A stretch of DNA of 64,000 bases from Streptomyces sp. NBC_01235 (GTDB taxonomy: Bacteria; Actinomycetota; Actinomycetes; Streptomycetales; Streptomycetaceae): NCBI RefSeq assembly GCF_035989285.1, contig NZ_CP108513.1, positions 10,788,001-10,852,000 on the forward strand, given 5' to 3'. Shown here in pieces: positions 42,175 to 52,600 of the stretch (position 1 is the first letter of the stretch; the number at the start of each line of letters is the position of its first letter). Position numbers and translations under genes: made by a program. The notes below the pieces were generated by a model. That model searched no databases and was not told the DNA's origin. It saw nothing but the letters and a program-made list of their open reading frames with translations.

Positions 42175-42214
42175 CGTCGGGCGGGCAGGGACCGTGGTCC
42201 CTGCCCGCCCGACG
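42175..42214 (+). terminator. Operon terminator, 17-bp perfect stem
   Basis: CGTCGGGCGGGCAGGGA closes on a 6-base loop (CCGTGG) with its exact reverse complement and is followed by TTCTG. It starts 10 bases after the CoA-transferase stop and lies between convergent genes, so it may serve both. Confidence 0.85.
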
Positions 42215-42259
42215 TTCTGCGTCCTGTTCTCACCGTCCAGACAGCAGTGACGCCCCACG

Positions 42260-42676
42260 TCAGCGCACGAACGGAGACGGATGGGGTCGACCGATGAGTT
42301 GCGGCGTGAGGAGTGCGCCGGCGCGGTCGGCGAGGACGGCCATCTCGTAGCCGACGAGACCGATGTCGCAGCCCTCCCCGGCGAGGGCGCCGAGGCAGGA
42401 GCCGTCTCGCATGTGGTTGACCATCATGAACCCGTCGAGCATTTCGATCATGACGAGCTTCATCCCGCGGAATCCGTAGGTGTCGGCGGCGTTCTGGGTG
42501 AGGGACACGATGCCGGACACCAGGGCGGACAGACGGTCGGCGAGATCGCGGCTGAGGCCGTCGGAGGCCGCGATGAGGAGGCCGTCGGAGGAGACGGCGA
42601 CCGCGTGGGTGACGCCGTCGGCGGTGCGGGCGAAGTCGGAGATGAGCCAGGCCAAGTTCTGGTGCGCGGAGGTCAC
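42260..42676 (-). CDS. Roadblock/LC7-domain protein (CvnB-like)
   Basis: A 138-residue protein consisting of one roadblock/LC7 domain: NLAWLISDFARTADGVTHAV, AVSSDGLLIAASDGLSRDLA, RLSALVSGIVSLTQNAA and MVNHMRDGSCLGALAGEGCD. In Streptomyces these proteins are the second member of conservons (sensor kinase CvnA, roadblock CvnB, DUF742 protein CvnC, GTPase CvnD). Here neither a kinase upstream nor DUF742 or GTPase genes downstream are present, because the next gene on its 3' side is convergent. It is therefore an orphan conservon component. Confidence 0.88.
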   Translation of the reverse strand: MTSAHQNLAWLISDFARTADGVTHAVAVSSDGLLIAASDGLSRDLADRLSALVSGIVSLTQNAADTYGFRGMKLVMIEMLDGFMMVNHMRDGSCLGALAGEGCDIGLVGYEMAVLADRAGALLTPQLIGRPHPSPFVR

Positions 42677-43427
42677 GGGCTGTTCCTATCTGGCTTCGGC
42701 GCGCGCGACGCCCGCCCGGAAGCCGTTGAGCATGGCACACAGCGCACGCGGACAAGGGCGCTGCCCCCGGGATCCGCTGATCCGAGCCCTCACCCAGACT
42801 CAGATGAGTGGCTGTCGTGCCGCCGAGGACGTCCAGGCGGTCTTGGCGAGCGGGGTCGGTTCCGTGGCGAGCATCGCGGGGCCGACGCCGGAGCCGAAGG
42901 GCTCGGCGAGTTCGTGCACGGTCTCGGCCCGCAGTGGCTCGTAGCGCGGCCGGGGCCGCTGGGGCTCCGCGGCGCGGTCCGCTACACGGTTGGCGTCTGC
43001 GAATCGAGCGGACCTGGCCCTGGGCATCGGCGTTCACCACCAGTTGGACCAGGCTCATTTGGCTTCCGGCCGCCACCTGACGGCCGGCACCCGCCCCGAC
43101 GAGGACCAGGAAGGAGGACAACCCACAGTCTCCGGGGCTTGTGGAACCCGGCGCAGCAGCAGCGTCACGCGATGGCCCGTCCTCGAACGACAGAGGACAT
43201 CAAGGGCAAACCGCCGAACCGATCGGAGACCGAATCGCGCTGACGAATCGAGGTTAGCGTTCAATCCAGCAGCATTGCCGGCGGGAGCTCACATCCAGCA
43301 ACCCAGCAGAGCGGCACGAACGCCCGCTTCGGCGGGACATTGAGTGCCCCACTCCTGACCGTAGGCAGAATTACTACCTGGCCTACGCACCCGACGGTGC
43401 CACCGTCGAATCCCTTCGACCCAGAAG
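42677..43427. other. Gene-poor stretch upstream of the roadblock gene
   Basis: About 750 bases. A minus-strand frame at 42800-43027 (starting PRARSARFADANRVADRAAE) is Arg/Ala/Pro-rich and not recognisable. No kinase, DUF742 or RNA gene is visible. It may hold the remains of a deleted conservon, but nothing in the sequence proves this. Confidence 0.35.
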
Positions 43428-43670
43428 ATGCGCGACGTGGTCGTCACCAAGGCCGACCTCCTCATCGAGGAGGAAGCACCACCGGTCCTGCTCGAACTGT
43501 GCGCTCACGTCTCCGGCTACGAAATCACCGCGGCGCGCTGGGCACGTGGCGAGTTCGGCGCATACAAGTCCGTCATCCAGTTCCCGGGACCTGAGCTGAC
43601 GGAGTACACCACGACGCGCTTCGTGCGACTCAAGAAGGAGCAGGCAGCCCTGCTGGGCCGACGTCAGTGA
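43428..43670 (+). CDS. Small hypothetical protein
   Basis: An 80-residue frame from ATG 43428: MRDVVVTKADLLIEEEAPPV, LLELCAHVSGYEITAARWAR and GEFGAYKSVIQFPGPELTEY, then a basic tail. Composition is protein-like and acidic in the first half. No family is recognised and no ribosome-binding site is clear. It might be a fragment of a larger protein, as upstream sequence in another frame reads YYLAYAPDGATVESLRPRR. Confidence 0.4.
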   Translation: MRDVVVTKADLLIEEEAPPVLLELCAHVSGYEITAARWARGEFGAYKSVIQFPGPELTEYTTTRFVRLKKEQAALLGRRQ

Positions 43671-44084
43671 AGTTCCCGACGGCCGAGCGGGGCGCGCCTC
43701 CGGACCAGCTATCGGGTGATCCGAAAGAGACGGCCTGGCTCGTCGGGGCGTCTCATCGGTGTCCTTCGTCCGGACGGATGAAGGACGCCGGCCTTTGACC
43801 TGGGCGAGCGGTTGGCCTGTGCTGCGTCATGGGGGAGTCATGGCAGGCCCCTTCGCCCCCCTGGACGTGGTGTCTCGTTGGTCAAGGCTTGGGCGATAGG
43901 GGGCCTGCGTCTTCTGGGGTGCAGGCCTCTTGGCGGGATGATCAGGCCCGGTGTCGTGCGGCTCGGGCTGTCTGATCGTGGAGGCTCTGGTGGCCGGCCG
44001 GCCTTCTGCTCGTTGACGTCGTGGGTTGGGTGAGGGTGGCCGTGGACGCGGGCATGCCGGCGGTGTGGAGTCCGGTGGCGAGGG
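43671..44084. other. Intergenic region
   Basis: About 410 bases with no protein-like frame and no structured element that I can support. Confidence 0.4.
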
Positions 44085-44498
44085 TCAGTGCGTCGACTGC
44101 TGCTCCAGCGTTTCCTTCATGACCTGGGAGCCCCGCACGACGCGGGGTCGGACCTGCTCGGCCATGTCATGGGGCAGGACATCGGTGGTCCAGACGAGCC
44201 GGCAGCGGTCCGCACCCTCGGGGATGACCAGGAACGAGGCGTGGTGATGGGTGAGCGGGATCTTGAACCCCTCGACCGCCGAGTACGCGAGCCGGCGCAG
44301 GTCGTCGTCGATGCTGACGATCAGTTCGCGGATGACCGCACCGCCGGGCACGGTCAGGTACCGGGTGTCGCCGTCCATGCGGGCGTCGAGGACATAGCCG
44401 GGAATGAGGCGCTTGTGTACCGCCTCCACGTCCCGGACCGCATCCCAGACATCCTCGGCACTGGATTCGATCACGATGTCCTGAACGATGGTTGCGAT
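44085..44498 (-). CDS. SRPBCC-superfamily protein (start codon unusual)
   Basis: About 137 residues of the START/Bet v1-like fold (Polyketide_cyc2 group): IVQDIVIESSAEDVWDAVRD, VEAVHKRLIPGYVLDARM, ELIVSIDDDLRRLAYSAVEG and CRLVWTTDVLPHDMAEQVR. Such proteins bind hydrophobic ligands; some act as polyketide cyclases. The family normally starts about three residues before IVQDIV. Here that codon is ATC (44498-44496), 7 bases after GGGAGAG, so initiation is either at ATC or at ATG 44651 with a poor leader. It lies 713 bases from the divergent PKS gene, and a role in that pathway is possible but unproven. Confidence 0.75.
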   Translation of the reverse strand: MATIVQDIVIESSAEDVWDAVRDVEAVHKRLIPGYVLDARMDGDTRYLTVPGGAVIRELIVSIDDDLRRLAYSAVEGFKIPLTHHHASFLVIPEGADRCRLVWTTDVLPHDMAEQVRPRVVRGSQVMKETLEQQSTH

Positions 44499-45210
44499 GG
44501 CCGTTCTCTCCCGTCTGTGCGGTTCTGTGGGAATCCGGAGCGCTTTTCGTCGAGCCGGGCGCTCGGGTGTCGGATCGTGCTGCGTCACCCTAACTGATCG
44601 GCTGTGATCTGGTTCTGCTGCTCCGACTCGTGAACCGTAGCTGAAAGCCAAACAGTTGAGAGATGGCGTCCCGTCTCGTGATGCCGGCGATCGTCTCCGG
44701 CATCCGTTCAGCCGCCGAGCGGGGGAGTTGCAACCTGCTCCCGCGCACCTCAGCAGCCGTGGCCGACCTCATCTCGCGCCATGACAGCCCTCATTGACTG
44801 GTCATCAGGAACCGACGAACCGTCAGTTCGCTCGCCTGTGCGACGGGTCTCGCCTATGATGCGGACATCAGATGGGGATCCAGTGCCTGAGCACTGGCCG
44901 GATCCTCACGGGGGACTGACACGAGGGGGAGCTCGTTTTGCACGTCTGCAACACAGACGCGTGCGGGAAAATCATGCGCCGCGCCTGTCCAGTTATTGCT
45001 GTCCGCCTGAAGGCGCACTGATTCCGTCGTCTGTGTATTTCCGTGGACGCGTCTGTCTGACGTCCGAACGGCGACATGTGAAATGGGCGGGTCCGCGACG
45101 AAGCGCCGTCCGCTCCTGAAGAGCAATTGCTTACAGGGATGCCGTCATGCCTGCGTGCCATCAGGCTGGGTCGGCGGCACTCCTCGGTGTTGAGGGGGAC
45201 CAAACGCGTT
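44499..45210. other. Promoter region between SRPBCC gene and PKS
   Basis: About 700 bases without a convincing gene. The last 200 bases are richer in A and T (around 45000-45060) and probably hold the PKS promoter. AGGGGG lies about 13 bases before the PKS ATG, an untypically long spacing. Confidence 0.4.
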
Positions 45211-46660
45211 ATGGACGAGCTTCTCGGCAGGCTGTTGTGGCGTCAGTTGGTGGCGGTGGGCTGGTTCGAGGGCGGCGAGGGGGAGTTCGCCACGGTGACC
45301 GCCCGCGTCCGTCCGGCGCGGCATGTGGCGCGGTGGCTGGACGCCAGCCTGGTGATGCTCGACGAGCTCGACGTGGTCCGCTACTCCAACGGGACGTGCT
45401 CCGGCCGGGTCGAGGACGCCGACGCCCTGTGGCAGGAGTGGGACCGCACGAAGGAGAAGTGGTTCGCCGACGCCAGCGTGCGGCCGCGCCTGGTCATCGC
45501 CGAGGCCATGCTGCGGGCCCTGCCCGAGGTCCTGCGCGGTGAGAAGCTCCCCACCGACATCATCTTCCCCGGCGGATCGGTGGAGCAGGTCCGCGCCGTC
45601 TACCAGGGCAACCCGCTCGCGGACTTCTTCAACACATGGACGACCGACGTCGTCGTCGCCTACGTCCAGGAGCGCCTGGAGGCAGAACCCGGTGCGCGAC
45701 TGCGCCTGCTGGAGGTCGGTGCGGGCACCGGCTCCACCAGCGTCGAGGTGTTCCGCAAGCTGAAGCCCTATCGGCACGCCATCGCCGAGTACTGCTACAC
45801 CGACCTCTCCCGTGCCTTCCTGCACCACGCCGAGGCCACCTACGGCCCCGACGCGCCCTACCTGTCGTACCGGCTGCTCGACATCGAGCGCGCCCCTGAG
45901 GAGCAGGGCTTCGACCTCGGTTCCTACGACCTGGTGCTCGCGGCCAACGTGCTGCACGCGACCCGTCGGATCAAGGTCACGGTCGACAACGTCAAGACCC
46001 TGATGCGACCGGACGCCCTGCTCGTCCTCAACGAGATGGCGGGCATCAACCTCCTGACGCACGCCGCTTTCGGGCTGCTGGAGGGCTGGTGGCTGCACGA
46101 GGACCCGGAGCTGCGGATCGCCGGCAGCCCGGCGCTCGAATCGGAGGTCTGGCAGTCCGTCCTTCAGGGCGCGGGGTTCCGCCAGGTGTTCTTCCCGGTC
46201 CGGGAGTCGCACCATCTCGGTGGCCAGGTCGTCGTGGCGGAGAGCGACGGCGTCTTCCCCGGCGGACCGTCCGCGTCGGCGCCGGCCACCGTGCATGCCG
46301 AACCAGTACGCGGCGCGGAGCCTGAGCCGCACTCACCTGTGGGTGACCAGGCCCCGGCCGGGGCCACGGCCGACGACGTGTACGACCGGCTGCGGGCAGA
46401 GCTCGCCCAGGCGCTGAAGATGCCGACGGCCGACATCGACGGGGTTACTGCCTTCCGTGACTACGGGCTGGACTCGATCCTGGGGATCCAGTTCGTGCAG
46501 CGGGTGAACACGGTGCTGGGTACCGAGCTGGCGACGACGGTGCTGTTCGAGCACGGCACGCTGGACCAACTCGCCCAGCACGTCGCCTCGTTGGGTGCGG
46601 TGCTGCGACCGGCGAAGGGTGCGGCGCCGGCCACGAGAGCGGAGCCCGAGCCGGTGACGG
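45211..46660 (+). other. PKS module 0: C-methyltransferase-ACP, split module
   Basis: The N-terminus is directly a SAM-dependent C-methyltransferase: motif LLEVGAGTGSTS at about residues 166-177, then YTDLSRAFLHHAEATYG and LLEGWWLHEDPELRIAGSP, typical of trans-AT PKS MT domains. The ACP follows with DYGLDSILG. It aligns from its first residues with the internal MT of module 1 (LGRLLWRQLVAVGWF against IADLIWHQLSGLDWF), so the protein starts exactly at an MT domain boundary. The KS for this module must be on another protein, unless MT-ACP is an unusual loading unit. Confidence 0.8.
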
Positions 46661-49600
46661 CCCTCGCGCAGGTCTCAGTCGCGCCGGCCCAAGTGGCGCC
46701 GGCCCAAGTGGCGCCGGGCCAGGTCGCGGCGGAGACGGCCGACGACGATGCGCTGGAGCCCATTGCGATCGTCGGTCTCAGTGGCCGGTTCGCCGGTTCC
46801 CGGACGCCGGAGGAGTTGTGGGAGCACCTGGCCGCGGGCACCGACCTCGTGGGGGAGGTGACCAGGTGGCCGCTGGAGCAGTACCTCGGAGCGGAGGCGG
46901 CCGCGGGCCTGCGCGGCAGTTTCCTCGACGGGCACGACGAGTTCGATCCGTTGTTCTTCGGTGTGTCGGGTCTGGAGGCGGAGTTCATGGATCCGCAGCA
47001 GCGGGTCTTTCTGGAGGAGTCCTGGACCGCTCTGGAGAACGCGGGTTATGCCGGGGCGGGCATCCGGGGCAGCCGCTGCGGCGTCTACGTCGGCTTCTCC
47101 GGCGGCGACTACCACACCCTCTACCCGAACGGCATGAACTCGCCCCAGGCCATGCTCGGCCGCGCCGGTTCGATTCTGTCGGCGCGGATTGCGTACATGT
47201 TGGATTTGCGTGGTCCTGCGGTGACGGTGGATACGGCGTGTTCGAGTTCGTTGGTGGCGGTGCATCTGGCGTGTGAGGCGTTGCGTTCGGGTGGGCTGGA
47301 CACGGCGTTGGCGGGTGGGGTGTTCGTGTTGAGCACGCCGGAGTTTTATGCGTCGGCGCAGGCGGCGGGGATGTTGTCGGCTTCGGGTCGGTGTGCGGCG
47401 TTTGATGCGGGGGCTGATGGGTTTGTGCCGGGTGAGGGTGCGGGGGTGGTGGTGTTGCGCCGGTTGCGGGATGCGCTGGCGGATGGTGATTTTGTCCATG
47501 GGGTGATTCGTGGGTCGGGTGTGAATCAGGATGGGGCGAGTAACGGGATCACGGCGCCGAGGGTGGGGGCGCAGGAGGCGTTGCTGGGTGAGGTGTGGGA
47601 CCGGTTCGGGGTGGATGCGGGTTCGATCGGTTTGGTGGAGGCGCATGGGACGGGGACTGCGCTGGGGGATCCGGTGGAGTTCGAGGCGTTGTCGCGGGCG
47701 TTCGGTGCGCGGTCGGATGGTCGTGGGTTTTGTGCGTTGGGGACGGTGAAGGCGAATCTGGGGCATACGGCTGCTGCGGCTGGGGTGGCTGGGGTGGTGA
47801 AGGCGGTGCTGGCGTTGCGGCATGGGAAGGTGCCGCCGTTGGTGCATTTTGAGCGGGTCAATCCGCGGATCGCGTTGGAGGGTTCGCCGTTTTATGTGAA
47901 TGGGGGGTTGCGGGAGTGGGTGCCGGGTGTGGGGGGTTCGCGGCTGGCGGCGGTGAGTGCGTTCGGGTTCTCGGGGACGAATGCGCATGTGGTGATTGAG
48001 CAGGCGCCGCAGCGGTTGCGGGTGGCGAGGGTTGTGCCGGGTTGTCTGGTGGTGTTGTCGGCGGCGTCGGTGGAGCAGGTGCGTGAGCAGGCGGGTGCGT
48101 TGCTGGGGTGGGCGGACAGTGCTGTGGGCCGTGACACGCCGCTTGCGGATGTGAGTTTCACGTTGTTGACGGGGCGTCGTCATGTGCGTCACCGGCTGGC
48201 TGTGGTGGTGTCCGATCGTGCTGGGCTGGTCGCGGCGCTGTCGGGCTGGCTGGAGAACGGCGCGGCGCCGGGCGTGTTCGTATCGGAGACCTCCCAGCCT
48301 GCGCAGCACCCCGCGGGGCTGGTGCGGTATGCGCAGGAGTGTCTGCGGGAGTGCGGTGCGCCGTCGGGGCTGGACGGCGCGGCCTACCGTGAGCGGTTGT
48401 CGGCGGTGGCCGAACTGTTCGTGCAGGGGCAGGACTTCGACTTCGGTGTGCTGTTCGCCGAGGGTGGTTTCGCCCGGGTGCCGTTGCCGACGTATCCCTT
48501 CGCCCGCCGCCGCTACTGGGTGCGCGAGCAGGCGGAGACGGCCGCGACGACCGTGGCCGCCGCCGACATCCTGCACCCGCTGGTACAGCGCAACACCTCC
48601 GACCTGCTGGCGCACCGCTTCACCACCATGCTGACCGGTGAGGAGTTCTTCCTCGCCGACCATGTCGTGGGCGGGCAGTCCCTGCTGCCCGGTGTCGTCT
48701 CGCTCGAAATGGCCCGCGCAGCTGTCGAGTTCGCGCTCGGAGAGCTGGGCACGGCGGAGCACAGCCTGCGGCTGCGCGACATCGTCTGGCCGCAGCCGAT
48801 GACCGCCCCGCACGGCCGTACGGAGCTGCACATCACGCTGGAGCGGGGGGACAGCGGCAAGGTCGGCTTCGCCGTGCACAGCGGTGACCGGGTGCTGGGC
48901 GACGCCTGCACGGTGCACTGTCAGGGCGTCGCGGAGCTGGGCGAGCCCACCGCGCCCCGGCTCGACCTGGACGCGCTGCGCACGACGGTCCACCGCGACG
49001 GCCTGCCGGCCGACGAGATCTACGCCGCCCTGCGGGCGCGCGGCATCGAGCACGGCCCGAGCCTGCGCGCACTGGGCCGGATCCGGTCGGGCGACGGTCA
49101 GGTGCTGGCCGAGCTGGAACGGCCTGCGGCCGCACCCCTGCTGGAGCAGTGCCTGTTGCACCCGAGCCTGCTGGACGGGGCCCTGCAGACGGTGGCCGGG
49201 CTGACCCTGGGCGCCGGGCCGCAAGGCGCGCCTGCCGGTGTGCCCTTCGCCGTGGACACGGTCGAGGTGTTCCACCGCTGCCCGGAGCGGATCTGGGTCC
49301 GCACCCGCCCCGGGACCCGGGGCGCCGGCACCTACGACATCGACCTGTGCGCCGAGGACGGCACGGTGTGCGTCCGGATTCAGGGACTGCACCTGCGCGA
49401 GGGCGGTGTGCGGGATGCCGAGAGCGTCTACGCCGTCCCGGCCTGGGAGCCGGCCACGCTGCCCGCCGAGCCCTCCGCCCCGCCGCCGGACCTGCTCGTC
49501 GCCTCCATCGCGGACGAGCGGCTGCGCCGGGCCTGGCCCGCCGCCCGGGTACTGGACACCCCCTCCGCGGTGCGGGCCATCGGCGACGGCAGCGCCGGTT

Positions 49601-52600
49601 CGCTTCTCCACGTCCTCTGGTCGGCCCCGCCGTCGCAGGGCGCGAGCGCCACGGCCCAGGCCCAGGACGACGGCGTGCTCGACCTGTTCCGGTTGGTCAA
49701 GTCCCTGCTGGCGGCCGGCTACGGCGACCGCGAGCTGCACGTGACCGTGCTGACCCACCAGAGCCAGCCGATCTCTCCCGACGACCACTGCGAGCCGGCG
49801 CACGCCAGCGTGCACGGCTTCACCGGCGCGCTGCTCAAGGAGTACCCGCACTGGCAGGTGCGCCTGGTCGACCTGCCGCTGTCCGACGCCTGGCCCGCGC
49901 AGGAGCTGCGGCGCGTCCCCGCCAACCGAACCGGTCACGGCCTCGCCTACCGGTCGGGTTGTTGGTATGCGCAGCGGTGGTTGCCGGCTGCGGTGCCTGT
50001 GGGTGTGGGTGGGGTGCGGCGTGGTGGTGTGTATGTGGTCGTGGGTGGTGCTGGTGGTATTGGTGTGGTGTGGTCGGAGTATGTGGCCCGGGTGTATGGG
50101 GCGCAGGTGGTGTGGCTTGGCCGGCGTCCTGTGGATGCGGTGATCGGGGCGGGTGTGGAGCGGGTGGCTGCGGTGGGTCCGCGGCCGGTGTATGTGGTGG
50201 CGGATGTCACGGATGCGGCGGCGGTGGAGCGGGCGGCTGCTGTGGTGCGGGAGCGGTTCGGTGCGGTGCATGGGGTGGTGCATTCGGGGCTGGTGCTCGC
50301 GGATCGTTCTCTGGCGTCGATGTCGGAGGGGGAGTTTCGGGCGGCGTTGGATGTGAAGGTGGCCGGGAGTGTCCATCTGGTGGAGGCGTTTGGTGGTCCG
50401 TCGCTCGAGCTGGTGTTGTTCTTCTCGTCGTTGAATGCGTTTTTGCGGGCGGCGGGGCAGAGTAATTATGCGGCGGGTTGTACGTTTCAGGATGCGTTCG
50501 CGGCGCGGTTGGCGGTGGAGCTGCCGGGCCGGGTGCGGGTGGTGCACTGGGGTTACTGGGGCAGTGTGGGTGCTGTTTCGACGCCTGCGCAGCGGGAGCG
50601 GATGCGGCGGTTGGGTCTGGTGTCGATCGAGGCGCCGGAGGCGATGGCCGCGGTCGAGGCGGTCGTGGCGGGACCACGGGTACACACCGCCTTCCTCAAC
50701 ACCACCGGCACCGTGGACTTCGGCACGGTGCGGCTCGGCCCCCTTCCCGTCGCCCCGCCGCAGCCGCTGCCGTCCCTGCACACGGCGGTCCACACCCGGA
50801 TCCGCGACCGGCACGGGCGGACCGTACCGCCCCCTGGGCTGACCCTGCCCTCGGCCATCGACGCGGCCGAAGTGCTCGCGCTGGTCTCGGAGGTGCTCGG
50901 CGTCGAGGGCGAGGCGATCGATGCGCAGGCCCCGCTGGAGGAGTACGGCTGGGACCGGGTGCGTCTGGCCGCCTTCGTGGAGCGGCTGCGCGGGCGCGGG
51001 ATCGAGGCCGACGAGCGGTCCCTGCTCACCGCCCACACCCTGGCCGAACTCATCCAGGAAACCCGGGAGTCGACCGGCGGGGTCGACGCCCTGATCGCCG
51101 ACCTCATCTGGCACCAGCTGTCCGGGCTGGACTGGTTCGGCCCGCAGGCCGCCGTCCTGCCGGACCTCGCGCCGGTCCAAAGGCTGCCCACGCCACTGCG
51201 CCACTGGCTCGACGAGACCCTGCGCGTGCTGGACGAGCACGGGCACGTGCGCTACGACGGGCTGTCCTGCACCGCGCTGCGCTCCGGCGCGGCGGACGCC
51301 TGGTCGCGCTGGGCGACCGCCCGGACGGCCTGGGCCACCGATCCGGGGGTGCAGGCCCAGGTCGTGCTGATCGAAACCGTACTGAAGGCCCTGCCGGACG
51401 TACTGACCGGCCGCCGCCTGGCCACCGAGATCCTGTTCCCGGACTCCTCGATGGACCTGGTGCAGGGCCTCTACCAGAACAACGCCCCGGCCGACTTCTT
51501 CAACGGCGTGCTGGCGGACGCCGTGGCCGCTTATGTCGAGCGGCGTCTCGCCGAGGATCCGGCGGCCCGGGTGCGGATCCTGGAGGTGGGCGCCGGGACC
51601 GGCGGAACCAGCGCGATGGTGTTCCGGCGGCTGCGGCCGTACCGGGACGCGATCGCGGAGTACCGGTACACCGATCTGTCCCCGGCCTTCCTGCAGCACG
51701 CCGAGCGTACCTACGGCCCGGACAACCCGTTCCTTCGCTACGGCCTCCTCGACATCGAGCGCTCCCCGGCCGACCAGGACATCGAGCTCGGCACCTACGA
51801 CCTGGTGATCGCTGCCAACGTTGTGCACGCGACCAGCCGGATCCACCGGACCCTCGGCCACATCAAGAGCCTGCTCCGCCCGAACGGGCTGCTGCTGCTC
51901 AACGAGCTGACCAGGAACGAGCTGTGGGTACACCTGATCTTCGGACTGCTCGAAGGCTGGTGGCTGACGCAGGATCAGGCCCTGCGTATCCCGGGCAGTC
52001 CGGTGCTCACGGTGCCGGCCTGGCGGCGGGCGCTGTCCGGGACGGGCTTCGACGCCGTCGGATTCCCCTTGGGCGCGGAGCGCGACATCGACCACCATGT
52101 GATCACCGCGCAGAGCGACGGCGTGATCTCGGTGGACCTGACCGCGGCCACCGAAGGCCCCCGGCCGCTGCCCATACGCCCGGCCCGGCCGCAGAACGCT
52201 GAGCCGGCGCAGCAGCCTCGCCCCGCCGAGCTGCGGGAGAAGGGTGCGGTAGCTGTGCAGGCCTTGTTCGCCGAGGTGCTGCGGCTGCGGACCGAGGACT
52301 TCGACGCCGCCACGCCGTTCGACGCGCTGGGCGTCGACTCGATCGTGGTGGTCCAGCTGACCTCGCGCCTTCGCAAGGAGTTCAGCGACATTCCCAGCAC
52401 CCTGCTGTTCGAGTGCCGGACGGTCCACGAGCTGACCGATCATCTGCTCGACACCTGCCCGCAGGAGCTGGCGGTGCTGGCAGGCGTTGCGGAGCAGCCC
52501 GCACCGCAGGCCCCCCAGACCGCGGCCGCGGACCTCGCGCACGCCGAGACCCACGCCGCGATGGTGTCCACCCCCGCCCCTGCCCCCGCGCCCACGGCCG

